A stretch of 39,414 nt of DNA from NCBI GenBank assembly GCA_020425635.1, contig JAGQRJ010000219.1:1-39414 (forward strand). Reading direction: 5' to 3'. How positions within the stretch are numbered: position 1 is the first letter of the stretch; each line of letters starts with the position of its first letter. Source of the stretch: Planctomycetota bacterium. Its GTDB lineage: Bacteria > Planctomycetota > J058. Of this stretch, positions 7,198 to 14,113 are shown piece after piece. A program made the position numbers and the translations under genes. The notes beneath the pieces were generated by a model, which saw nothing but the letters and a program-made list of their open reading frames with translations, was not told the DNA's origin and did no database searches.

Positions 7198-10100
7198 TCA
7201 ACGCAGCCGGAGCGTGGCCCTCTCCAGGGTCTCGGCGTCCTCTGGCCGCGGCTGGTGGCCCTCCAGGACGAAGCGCAGCGCCTGGCGCAGGGCGGCCCGG
7301 GCTTCGGCCTCCTGACCTCGGGCGAGGTGGCACTCCAGGAGGCCGGTCACGGCCGCCACGGCGTGGCCCTCGACCATGATCGCCTGGAGCAGCGCCGTCC
7401 CGAGCGCATCACCATAGCGCGCTACGCCCTTGTGCTCGGCCACACTCAGCTCTCCGGACCGCTTGAACGCGCGCTCGGCGTCGTCCACCTTGCCGGTCTC
7501 GAGCAGCGCTCGGCCGAGGCTGGTGCAGACCATCGAGCCGCGCGGGAAGATCGACCACGCCTCCCCCGCCGGGGGCTGAGCCGCCAACGCGGCTTCGAGG
7601 TCCGCGATCGCTTCGGCGTAGCGGCCCGCCCGCTCGAGGAGCATGCCGCGGGCGCCGCGCAGGCGCGGGGAAGGGGCGCTCGTGTTGGCCCCGCCGAGCC
7701 CGCGCTCGCACGCCGCGAGGCCTCGCTCGGTGAAGCCCAACAGCTCGTAGGCCCGAGCCTGGAGCAGGGTCGCAGTCGCGAGGCCTTCGGGGCTGCGGTG
7801 CTCGAGCTCCTGCGCCACCGCGAGCGCGAACCCGGTGCGTCGCAGCCGCAGCGCGCTCTCGCCCAGCAAGGCGAGCAGCGCGTCGGTGTCGGGTGACTTG
7901 GAGCGCATGAGCAGGCGGAGGTCGAGGAGAGCCTGGGCGGGTTCGCCCTGGAACAGGCGCAGCCGCGCGCGGCGCGCATGGAGCCTGGGGTCATCGGCGA
8001 GCCACAGGAGTTGCGCGCAGTACTCGATCGCGCTCTCGAGGTTCCCTTCCTGCAAGCGCCGATCGGACTCCCTGGCGGCCTCTTGCCTCAGGCGCATCAA
8101 GGGCTCCGTGGAGGCGCCCAGACGGGTTTGGGCGAAGAGCTCGAGCGCGTAGCTCGTGTAGATCCCCCCGCGCACGTCGTGCACCTGGCGCAGCAGCGAT
8201 TCGGCGCGCGCCGGGTCTCCCAGTCGGTGGGCGACGCAGGCTTCGAGGAGCACGTGCTCGACCGTGCGCTGAGGGTTGCGCGCGAGCTCGACGCTCGCCG
8301 CGCGGGGAAGATCCTGATTGAGGAGCAGCTTGGCCCACTCCAGAGGCGGGACCGCCTCCTGGGCGTTTTGCCGCAGCCAGGCGGCGAAGTCCCCCGCCGC
8401 GGGGTAGTTTCCGGCGATCAGGTTCCCGCGCAAGCCGGCCAGCTTTGCCAAGGGGAACTCGGGCGCGAGCGACTCCGCGTAACGAGAGAGCTCGAGGCCA
8501 CGTGCGACCTCGCCTCGGTCGAGCTTGAGCATTGCGGCGACCGCGTTGGCGACGGCAAGGTCGAGGTAGAGCGACCCGAAGCCGGCGCTCAGGGCTTGCT
8601 CAGCCTCGTCTCCATCGCTGAACTCGAGGGCGAGCTGCGCGCGCAGGAACTGCGCCCGCCACCGGTCCGGATCTTGCCGCGCGATCACCCGCAGCTGCTC
8701 GCGGAGCAGCGACGCCTCTTCGTTGCGCTCCGGGAGGTGTACGGTCCCGTCTCGCTCCAGCTGGGCGGCGATCCCGAGCTCGCGAATCCGGGGGTGGAAG
8801 GGCTCGTGGCTGTCGGCCTCCCGCAGACGGCGAATCAGCTCGTCTCGGCCAGGCCGCCTCCGGATCAGGTGCGCCAGGTCGACCCAGCCCAGCACGTCGC
8901 GCGGGTGACGCTCGAGCCGGGCGAGGAGCAGGGCCTCGCGCCTCGGGTCGCCTGGCTCGAACAGCTCGCCGGCTGCTGGCCAGGCGTCGAAGGCCGGGTC
9001 TTCGGGGTCGACCTCTCCCAAGGCCGAGCGCGCCGCCTCGGGATCCGAGGGCTGCAGGCGCAGGGCCGCGCGCGCGCGCAGCACGGCGGCCGCCGGGGAG
9101 GCGTCGCCCTCGAGCCTGCTCAGCGCCTCGCCATAGCGCCGCAAGGCGAGCAGCGCGCGCGCTTGGGCTTGGCGCGGCAGAGGGCTGTCAGGGATCCGGG
9201 AGGCCAGCTCCTGGGCGGAACGCAGCACCTCCTCCCACTCGCCGAGGCGCTCCTGGGCCAGGCTCAGCGCCCACAGCAGCCCGGGCGTTCCGCGCTCGGG
9301 AGCGTCCGCCAGCACCTGCTCGAAGGCCTTGCGCGCCTCGAGGGGGCGGTCGGCGAGCAGCGCGCGGAACCCGGCTTCGAACAGCGCCTGCGGGCTCGCG
9401 GCCTCGCTCAGGTCGAGCTGCGCTGGGGGCGCGACGTCCCACCAGGCGGGCTCCTGAGGCGCCGCTGGGGTGGGCGGGGGCGGGGCCACGAGGGTCGGCG
9501 TCGCGGGCGCGGGGGCAGTGGATCGCCCGAGGGCGAGTCCGATCGCGAGCCAGGTCGCCGCCACGACGACCCCGCTGATCACGAGCGGGGCCTTGCTCGA
9601 GGGGCGCGCGTAGCGCGCCCCCCCCGTGCCGGTGGTCCGCGCGAACAGGTCGCGCAGGGCCTCGCGCAACGACTCGGCGTCGTGCCCGCGCTCGTTGGGG
9701 GCCTTGGCCAGGCACTGCATGCAGAGCGCCGTGAGGGCCGGGTTGGCGCGGGGGTTGAAGGTCAGCGGGTTCGGCGGCGGGTCGGTGACCACCTGCTGCA
9801 TGACGGTCAGCGCCAGCTCCCCGTCGAAGGGCGGGCGCCCGCAGAGGCCGGCGTAGAGCGTGGCGGCGAGGGAGTAGACGTCGCTGTGGGGGCCCACCCG
9901 CTCCCGGTCGCCGAGGGCCTGCTCGGGCGCCATGTAGGCCGGCGTCCCCATGACCTCGCCCGTGACGGTCAGGGTCTCCTTGCTCGCGTCGTTCGCGAAC
10001 TGGGCGATGCCGAAGTCGGTGAGCACGGCGCGGCCGGTCGCGGCCTCGATCAGGATGTTGTGCGGCTTGATGTCCCGGTGCACGAGGCCCATGGAGTGGG

Positions 10101-10455
10101 CGTAGTGCAGCGCGTCCGCCACCTGCTCTCCGATCCGGCAGAGGTCCTCGACTACGATCGTGCCTTCGCGCTCGATCCGGCCTTGCAGCGACTCTCCCTC
10201 GATCAGCTCCAGGACGAGGTAGGGGTGTCCCTCGTGGTAGTCGAACTCGAGCACGCCTACGACGTGCGGGTGTCGCAGGCGGAAGGTGGCCTCGGCTTCA
10301 CGGCGGAAGCGCTCGATCTCGGCGGGCTCGGAGTGCGGCGCGAGCAAGACCTTGATCGCGACCGGGGTTCCCCGAGTCCGATGACGCGCGCGGTAGACCA
10401 CCCCGGCGCCGCCGCGAGCGATCTCGGCCTCCACCTCATAGGCGCCGATCTGCAT
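7198..10455 (-). CDS. Transmembrane Ser/Thr protein kinase with long TPR-like C-terminal region
   Basis: A 1085-residue Hanks-type kinase. The kinase domain is residues ~5-270: glycine loop ARGGAGVVY, Lys35 in VAIKVLL, HRDIKPHNIL (Asp128, Asn133), DFG 147-149, APE 176-178. A single membrane segment follows at ~290-310 (LVISGVVVAATWLAIGLALG), then a Pro/Ala linker and ~750 residues of helical TPR-like repeats, e.g. LFEAGFRALLADRPLEARKA and YAEAIADLEAALAAQPPAGE. The layout suggests a cytoplasmic kinase and an external repeat domain that senses or binds partners. The ATG at 10455 was chosen because the kinase fold begins at residue 5; the frame remains open far upstream but overlaps the divergent GTPase gene. 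TACCGT lies 5 nt before the ATG. It sits upstream of the TPR-STAS-PP2C genes in the same direction. Confidence 0.93.
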   Translation of the reverse strand: MQIGAYEVEAEIARGGAGVVYRARHRTRGTPVAIKVLLAPHSEPAEIERFRREAEATFRLRHPHVVGVLEFDYHEGHPYLVLELIEGESLQGRIEREGTIVVEDLCRIGEQVADALHYAHSMGLVHRDIKPHNILIEAATGRAVLTDFGIAQFANDASKETLTVTGEVMGTPAYMAPEQALGDRERVGPHSDVYSLAATLYAGLCGRPPFDGELALTVMQQVVTDPPPNPLTFNPRANPALTALCMQCLAKAPNERGHDAESLREALRDLFARTTGTGGARYARPSSKAPLVISGVVVAATWLAIGLALGRSTAPAPATPTLVAPPPPTPAAPQEPAWWDVAPPAQLDLSEAASPQALFEAGFRALLADRPLEARKAFEQVLADAPERGTPGLLWALSLAQERLGEWEEVLRSAQELASRIPDSPLPRQAQARALLALRRYGEALSRLEGDASPAAAVLRARAALRLQPSDPEAARSALGEVDPEDPAFDAWPAAGELFEPGDPRREALLLARLERHPRDVLGWVDLAHLIRRRPGRDELIRRLREADSHEPFHPRIRELGIAAQLERDGTVHLPERNEEASLLREQLRVIARQDPDRWRAQFLRAQLALEFSDGDEAEQALSAGFGSLYLDLAVANAVAAMLKLDRGEVARGLELSRYAESLAPEFPLAKLAGLRGNLIAGNYPAAGDFAAWLRQNAQEAVPPLEWAKLLLNQDLPRAASVELARNPQRTVEHVLLEACVAHRLGDPARAESLLRQVHDVRGGIYTSYALELFAQTRLGASTEPLMRLRQEAARESDRRLQEGNLESAIEYCAQLLWLADDPRLHARRARLRLFQGEPAQALLDLRLLMRSKSPDTDALLALLGESALRLRRTGFALAVAQELEHRSPEGLATATLLQARAYELLGFTERGLAACERGLGGANTSAPSPRLRGARGMLLERAGRYAEAIADLEAALAAQPPAGEAWSIFPRGSMVCTSLGRALLETGKVDDAERAFKRSGELSVAEHKGVARYGDALGTALLQAIMVEGHAVAAVTGLLECHLARGQEAEARAALRQALRFVLEGHQPRPEDAETLERATLRLR

Positions 10456-10460
10456 GCTGT

Positions 10461-10466
10461 ACGGTA
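10461..10466 (-). promoter_or_regulatory. -10-like hexamer 5 nt before the kinase ATG
   Basis: TACCGT on the minus strand, 5 nt upstream of the ATG at 10455. It resembles the leaderless arrangement of other genes here but is one base closer, and no Shine-Dalgarno is seen. Confidence 0.3.
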
Positions 10467-10533
10467 GCCCCGCGGAGCGGCCTGCGCCCGAGGAGGGCTC
10501 TGACCGGGCACGGCCCGACGGCGAGGCGGTGGG

Positions 10534-10563
10534 TTGCCCGACCTGGGCTCGAGCGCCTACCTT
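10534..10563 (+). promoter_or_regulatory. Probable leaderless promoter of the MnmE-like gene
   Basis: TTGCCC (10534-10539) and TACCTT (10558-10563) are spaced by 18 nt. The -10 ends exactly 6 nt before the GTG at 10570, so the transcript probably starts at the start codon. Confidence 0.45.
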
Positions 10564-10569
10564 GGTCCC

Positions 10570-11646
10570 GTGAACGCGACCCCTGAGCTGCAGCTGTTGA
10601 CCGCCGAGGGCGCCGGGGGCGTGGCGTTGCTGCGGATCTCGGGGGCGGGCGCGTCGGCCGTGCTGCGCCGGGCGTTCTTGAGCGGTCGCTGGCCGGAGGT
10701 CGGAGAGGTGGCCTACGGCGAGCTCCAGGACCTCGCGGGGGCGCGCGTCGACGACGTGCTCGTGACCCGTGTGGGCGAGGAGCGCTACGAGCTCGGCTGC
10801 CACGCTGGCCCCGCGGTGCAGCGCCGGGTGCTGGCCGCCCTCCAGGCGGCTGGGGCCAGGCCCGGGTCGCCCCCTGCGACCCTGGCCGACGAGGTCGAGG
10901 AGGCCCTCGGACGCGCGCTCTCCGAGCGCGCGTGCCGTCTGCTCCTGGCTCAGCCCGAGCTCTGGGAGCGCGCCCTCGAGCTCCCAGGCGACCTCGACGC
11001 CGCGCGGGCCCAGGTGGCCGCCCTCGAGCGCAGCGCCGTCTCGCGCCGGCTGCTCGAGCCCTGCCAGGTGGCGCTTCGCGGGGCGCCCAACGCGGGCAAG
11101 TCGAGCCTGCTCAACGCCCTCGTCGGGAGGACGCGCGCGGTGGTCTCCGACGCGCCCGGGACGACCCGCGACGCGGTCCGCGCGCTCGCGCTCGTGGACG
11201 GGCTGCCCGTGCTCCTCGTCGACACCGCGGGCGATCGCGACACCGGCGACGCGCTCGAGCGCGCGGGGATCGAGCGCGCGCGCAGGGCGTCGAGGTCTGC
11301 GGCGCTGCGGCTGGTGGTCGTCGACGGTCGGGAGCAGGGCGACCCCAGCTGGCTGCACGACGAGGCCGAGCCGAGGCTCGTGGTGCGCTCGAAGGCAGAC
11401 CTCGTCGCCCCCGAGGCCAGGGCGCCGGGGCGCTGGGTCTCCGCGCTCGAGGGCGAAGGACTGGCCGAGCTCGCCCAGACCCTCGCCGAGCAGCTGGCCC
11501 CCGAGGAGTGCCTGGGCGGCGCCTGCGTGTTCACGGACCGGCAGGCGGGCTGGGTGCGGCGAGCTGCCGCGGCCCTCGAGGCCGAGGACCTCGCCGCGGC
11601 TCGCCGCGCGTTGCTGCAAGTGCGCGAGGAAGCCGGGCGCGGCTGA
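10570..11646 (+). CDS. Degenerate MnmE (TrmE)-like tRNA-modification GTPase
   Basis: A 358-residue protein. Its N-terminal ~100 residues match the MnmE tetrahydrofolate-binding domain (AEGAGGVALLRISGAGA, VDDVLV, CHAGPAVQRRVLAALQAAGA). A GTPase domain follows: G1 GAPNAGKSS, G2 PGTTRDAV, G3 DTAGDRDT, and a diverged G4 SKAD in place of NKxD. MnmE with MnmG normally makes the 5-carboxymethylaminomethyl group on U34 of tRNA. Three departures stand out. The PGEFTxRAFxNGKxD segment after the N-domain is absent, the helical domain is short, and the terminal C-[IV]-G-K motif is missing (it ends QVREEAGRG). It is about 90 residues shorter than usual. It may be a streamlined orthologue or a paralogue. 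GTG 10570 fits the MnmE N-terminus. Confidence 0.85.
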   Translation: MNATPELQLLTAEGAGGVALLRISGAGASAVLRRAFLSGRWPEVGEVAYGELQDLAGARVDDVLVTRVGEERYELGCHAGPAVQRRVLAALQAAGARPGSPPATLADEVEEALGRALSERACRLLLAQPELWERALELPGDLDAARAQVAALERSAVSRRLLEPCQVALRGAPNAGKSSLLNALVGRTRAVVSDAPGTTRDAVRALALVDGLPVLLVDTAGDRDTGDALERAGIERARRASRSAALRLVVVDGREQGDPSWLHDEAEPRLVVRSKADLVAPEARAPGRWVSALEGEGLAELAQTLAEQLAPEECLGGACVFTDRQAGWVRRAAAALEAEDLAAARRALLQVREEAGRG

Positions 11647-11650
11647 AGAT

Positions 11651-11667
11651 CGGGGGCCGCCGCCCCG
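11651..11667 (+). terminator. Weak GC hairpin after the MnmE-like gene
   Basis: CGGGG / CCCCG, a 5-bp stem just downstream of the stop at 11646 and followed by TCTCTC. A possible terminator. Confidence 0.25.
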
Positions 11668-11696
11668 TCTCTCAGGAGCCACCCACGAGGCGCAGC

Positions 11697-11725
11697 CTGG
11701 ACGAGGCCTCGTCGAGGGCTACAAT
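11697..11725 (+). promoter_or_regulatory. Candidate promoter of the VWA gene
   Basis: A good -10 TACAAT (11720-11725), 41 nt before the ATG at 11767. The -35 at 17-nt spacing is poor (CTGGAC). The leader carries a GGAGG Shine-Dalgarno. Confidence 0.4.
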
Positions 11726-11766
11726 CCTCGCTCGCAGCTGCGGTCCTCGACCGCGACGGAGGCTTC

Positions 11767-13353
11767 ATGACCCGCTATCGCTTGGCCTGGTTCCTGTCCG
11801 TGATCCTGGTGGCCGGGGTGCTGACCCCCACCGTCGTCGCGCTCCCCAAGGAGAAGGTCGACAAAGAGACCAAGAACGCGCGCAAGGGGCTCAACAAGAA
11901 CCTGAAGCTGATCAGCGCCATGGGGGCGCAGCTCGAGAAGCTCAACGAGGCCTTGATTCAGACCTCCTACAAGGACGAGGCCAAGCGCAAGTCCCTCGAG
12001 GAGCAGATCGAGGCCCAGCGGATCGCGGCCCTCGAGCTCCTGCCCAAGATCACCGCGGCCAACTCCGACAAGGCCGCGCTGGCGCTGATGAACTTCGCGA
12101 TCAGCGTCCACGACCAGGTGCTCTACGAGCGCTCGAGCGAGGCCCTCGGCGAGCTGACCGACGAAGAGGCGATCGACCTCCTCGTCGGAGCGGTCGAGGG
12201 GCCGCACGGCGAGCGCAAGAAGAAGTTCAAGTGGAAGGGCGCCGGCGAGGAGTGGCAGGCGCGGGCCTTGGCCGCGACGGCGCTCGAGAGCTCCAGCGCC
12301 GAGGCGGTGATCCCGGCGTTCTTGCTCGTCCTCGAGAAGGAGACGAACCCGCACCTCTTCAACCGCGCGATCGACGCGGTGAGCTCGAAGGAGGACCCCC
12401 GGGTGATCGAGGCCCTGATCACCTGCCTCGGTCGGGTCGAGAAGGCGGGCGGCTGGGAGTACTACGAGATCCGCGACGCCTTGACCCGGCTCACCGGCGA
12501 AGACTTCTACACCCAGGAGAAGTGGGACGCCTGGTGGAAGACCAAGAAGAACGCCTGGAGCTTCGAGAGCAAGGGCGAGGCCAAGGAGGCAGAGCGCGAC
12601 ACGGGGACCCGCGTGCGCGAGGTCACCGGCGACGCGAGCAAGGCCGACGAGGTCCCGACCTTCTTCGGCTCGCAGATCGAGTCGAACCGCGTGGTGTTCA
12701 TCCTCGACTGCTCGGGGAGCATGATCATGACCGACATGCCCCAGGAGACGACGCTCACCGAAGAGGAGTTCAAGGCCAAGAACCCCGACGAGCCCGAATA
12801 CAAGAAGCTCAAGCGGATCGAGCGGGCCAAGGCGGCGAGCATCGCCGCGGTCAAGGCTCTCCAGCCCACCCAGCAGTTCAACCTGATCGCCTACTCGAGC
12901 AACATTCAGGGCTGGAAGCCCGCGGTCGTCCCCGCCACCGACGCCAACAAGGCCGAGGCCGTCGCTTGGCTCGAAGGGCGCACCGAGGGCGGCGGCACGC
13001 GGACCCTGTTCGCGCTGCAGAAGGCCTTCGAGGACCCGAACGTCGACACGATCTACCTGCTGACCGACGGCGCCCCCCAGGGCTCGAACATCAAGCTCGG
13101 CAACCCGGGTGAGGAGGCGCGGCTGTTCGCCAAGCAGGCGGTCGACGAGATCCTCGACTGGGTGCGGATCGCGAACCGCTTCCGCGGGGTCCGGATCTAC
13201 ACCTTCGGCATGGACGGCCCGGGGGTGTGGCACAAGAAGTGGACCCAACCGCGTCCGCTGACCCTGCCCACCGAGCCCGAGTGGCTGCAGATCCTCACGA
13301 ACTTCATGCGCCAGCTGGCCAGCATGAACAACGGGGAATACAAGTCGATCTGA
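11767..13353 (+). CDS. Secreted von Willebrand factor A domain protein
   Basis: A 528-residue exported protein with a signal peptide (residues 1-26, hydrophobic core FLSVILVAGVLTPTVVA). A helical, HEAT-like, charged region follows (~30-260). The VWA domain spans ~305-525: MIDAS residues DCSGS (Asp314, Ser316, Ser318), a later Thr in EGGGTRTLFAL and Asp in YLLTDGAP. VWA domains bind ligands through a metal ion; here probably a surface or periplasmic interaction role. An inserted, charged loop directly after the MIDAS (PQETTLTEEEFKAKNPDEPE) is unusual. ATG preceded by GGAGG 5 nt upstream. It ends 7 nt from the convergent VTC gene. Confidence 0.9.
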   Translation: MTRYRLAWFLSVILVAGVLTPTVVALPKEKVDKETKNARKGLNKNLKLISAMGAQLEKLNEALIQTSYKDEAKRKSLEEQIEAQRIAALELLPKITAANSDKAALALMNFAISVHDQVLYERSSEALGELTDEEAIDLLVGAVEGPHGERKKKFKWKGAGEEWQARALAATALESSSAEAVIPAFLLVLEKETNPHLFNRAIDAVSSKEDPRVIEALITCLGRVEKAGGWEYYEIRDALTRLTGEDFYTQEKWDAWWKTKKNAWSFESKGEAKEAERDTGTRVREVTGDASKADEVPTFFGSQIESNRVVFILDCSGSMIMTDMPQETTLTEEEFKAKNPDEPEYKKLKRIERAKAASIAAVKALQPTQQFNLIAYSSNIQGWKPAVVPATDANKAEAVAWLEGRTEGGGTRTLFALQKAFEDPNVDTIYLLTDGAPQGSNIKLGNPGEEARLFAKQAVDEILDWVRIANRFRGVRIYTFGMDGPGVWHKKWTQPRPLTLPTEPEWLQILTNFMRQLASMNNGEYKSI

Positions 13354-13360
13354 GCCGCCC

Positions 13361-14113
13361 TCAGACGTCGTGGCTGGCGAGGCCCAGGGCCTCGACGCCT
13401 GCGGCGTACTTGCTGAAGCGGTCGAGGGCCAGGCCGAATCGGCCGACGGCGTCGCGGATCCAGCGCGGGATCGCGTCGTCGAACTTGACCTCCATGATCG
13501 TGCGCGTCGGGTCGAGGATCGCGACCCCGCCCGGCTCGCCGACCTGGGCGAAGGCCTCCGGTAGATAGGCTTCGCACAGGCTGTCGAAGGTCAACCGCAG
13601 GGTCGGGTCGACCTTGCCGATCCATGCCTCGCGGAGGTAGGTGATCACGGTCACCGGGTGGAACCCGGGCTGGTTCGCGGCGCGGAGCACGGTCTCGATC
13701 GTCACCCGGTCCGGGTCGCCGCCCGGGGCGAGGTGACGCTCGAGGTGCCGCAGCTCGCTGGGGTCGGCGAGGATCGCGCTCGCGCCCTCGTCCGAGAGCT
13801 CGAGGCGCTCCTTGAACACCGTGTTGTTGATCCGGTGCTTGATCTCCATGAAGGCGCCCTGCACCAGGTTGTCGCGCAGGCCCTCGCTCACCGAGTAGTA
13901 GCGCAGGCGGAACTTCTTGCGCACCCGCTCGCCGTCGACCTTCTCCCAGTAGGCGAGGAGGTCGGCGGTGTCGAAGTAGAGGCTCGAGACGCGGTAGACC
14001 GCGTTGGTGGTGTGCTCGTCGACCACGAGCCCATGCTTGGCGGCAGCCACGATCTCGGGGACCAGCGCGCGGTCGATGGGGAACTTGAGCTCGTAGCGGC
14101 CCTTGACCGTCAC
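13361..14113 (-). CDS. VTC-domain protein (polyphosphate polymerase-like)
   Basis: A 250-residue VTC domain (Pfam PF09359), the catalytic tunnel domain of the yeast vacuolar transporter chaperone that makes polyphosphate from ATP. Conserved features are visible: RYELKFPI at the N-terminus, SSLYFDT near residue 44, KKFRLRYY (~67-73), EIKHR (Glu90, Lys92, Arg94) and MEVKFDD near residue 210. The GTG start overlaps the stop of the CotH gene (GTGA), giving coupled translation. It is the last gene of a DUF4956-CotH-VTC operon. Bacterial VTC proteins next to DUF4956 are a recurring but poorly studied arrangement; whether this copy makes polyphosphate or another phospho-polymer is unknown. Confidence 0.92.
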   Translation of the reverse strand: MTVKGRYELKFPIDRALVPEIVAAAKHGLVVDEHTTNAVYRVSSLYFDTADLLAYWEKVDGERVRKKFRLRYYSVSEGLRDNLVQGAFMEIKHRINNTVFKERLELSDEGASAILADPSELRHLERHLAPGGDPDRVTIETVLRAANQPGFHPVTVITYLREAWIGKVDPTLRLTFDSLCEAYLPEAFAQVGEPGGVAILDPTRTIMEVKFDDAIPRWIRDAVGRFGLALDRFSKYAAGVEALGLASHDV

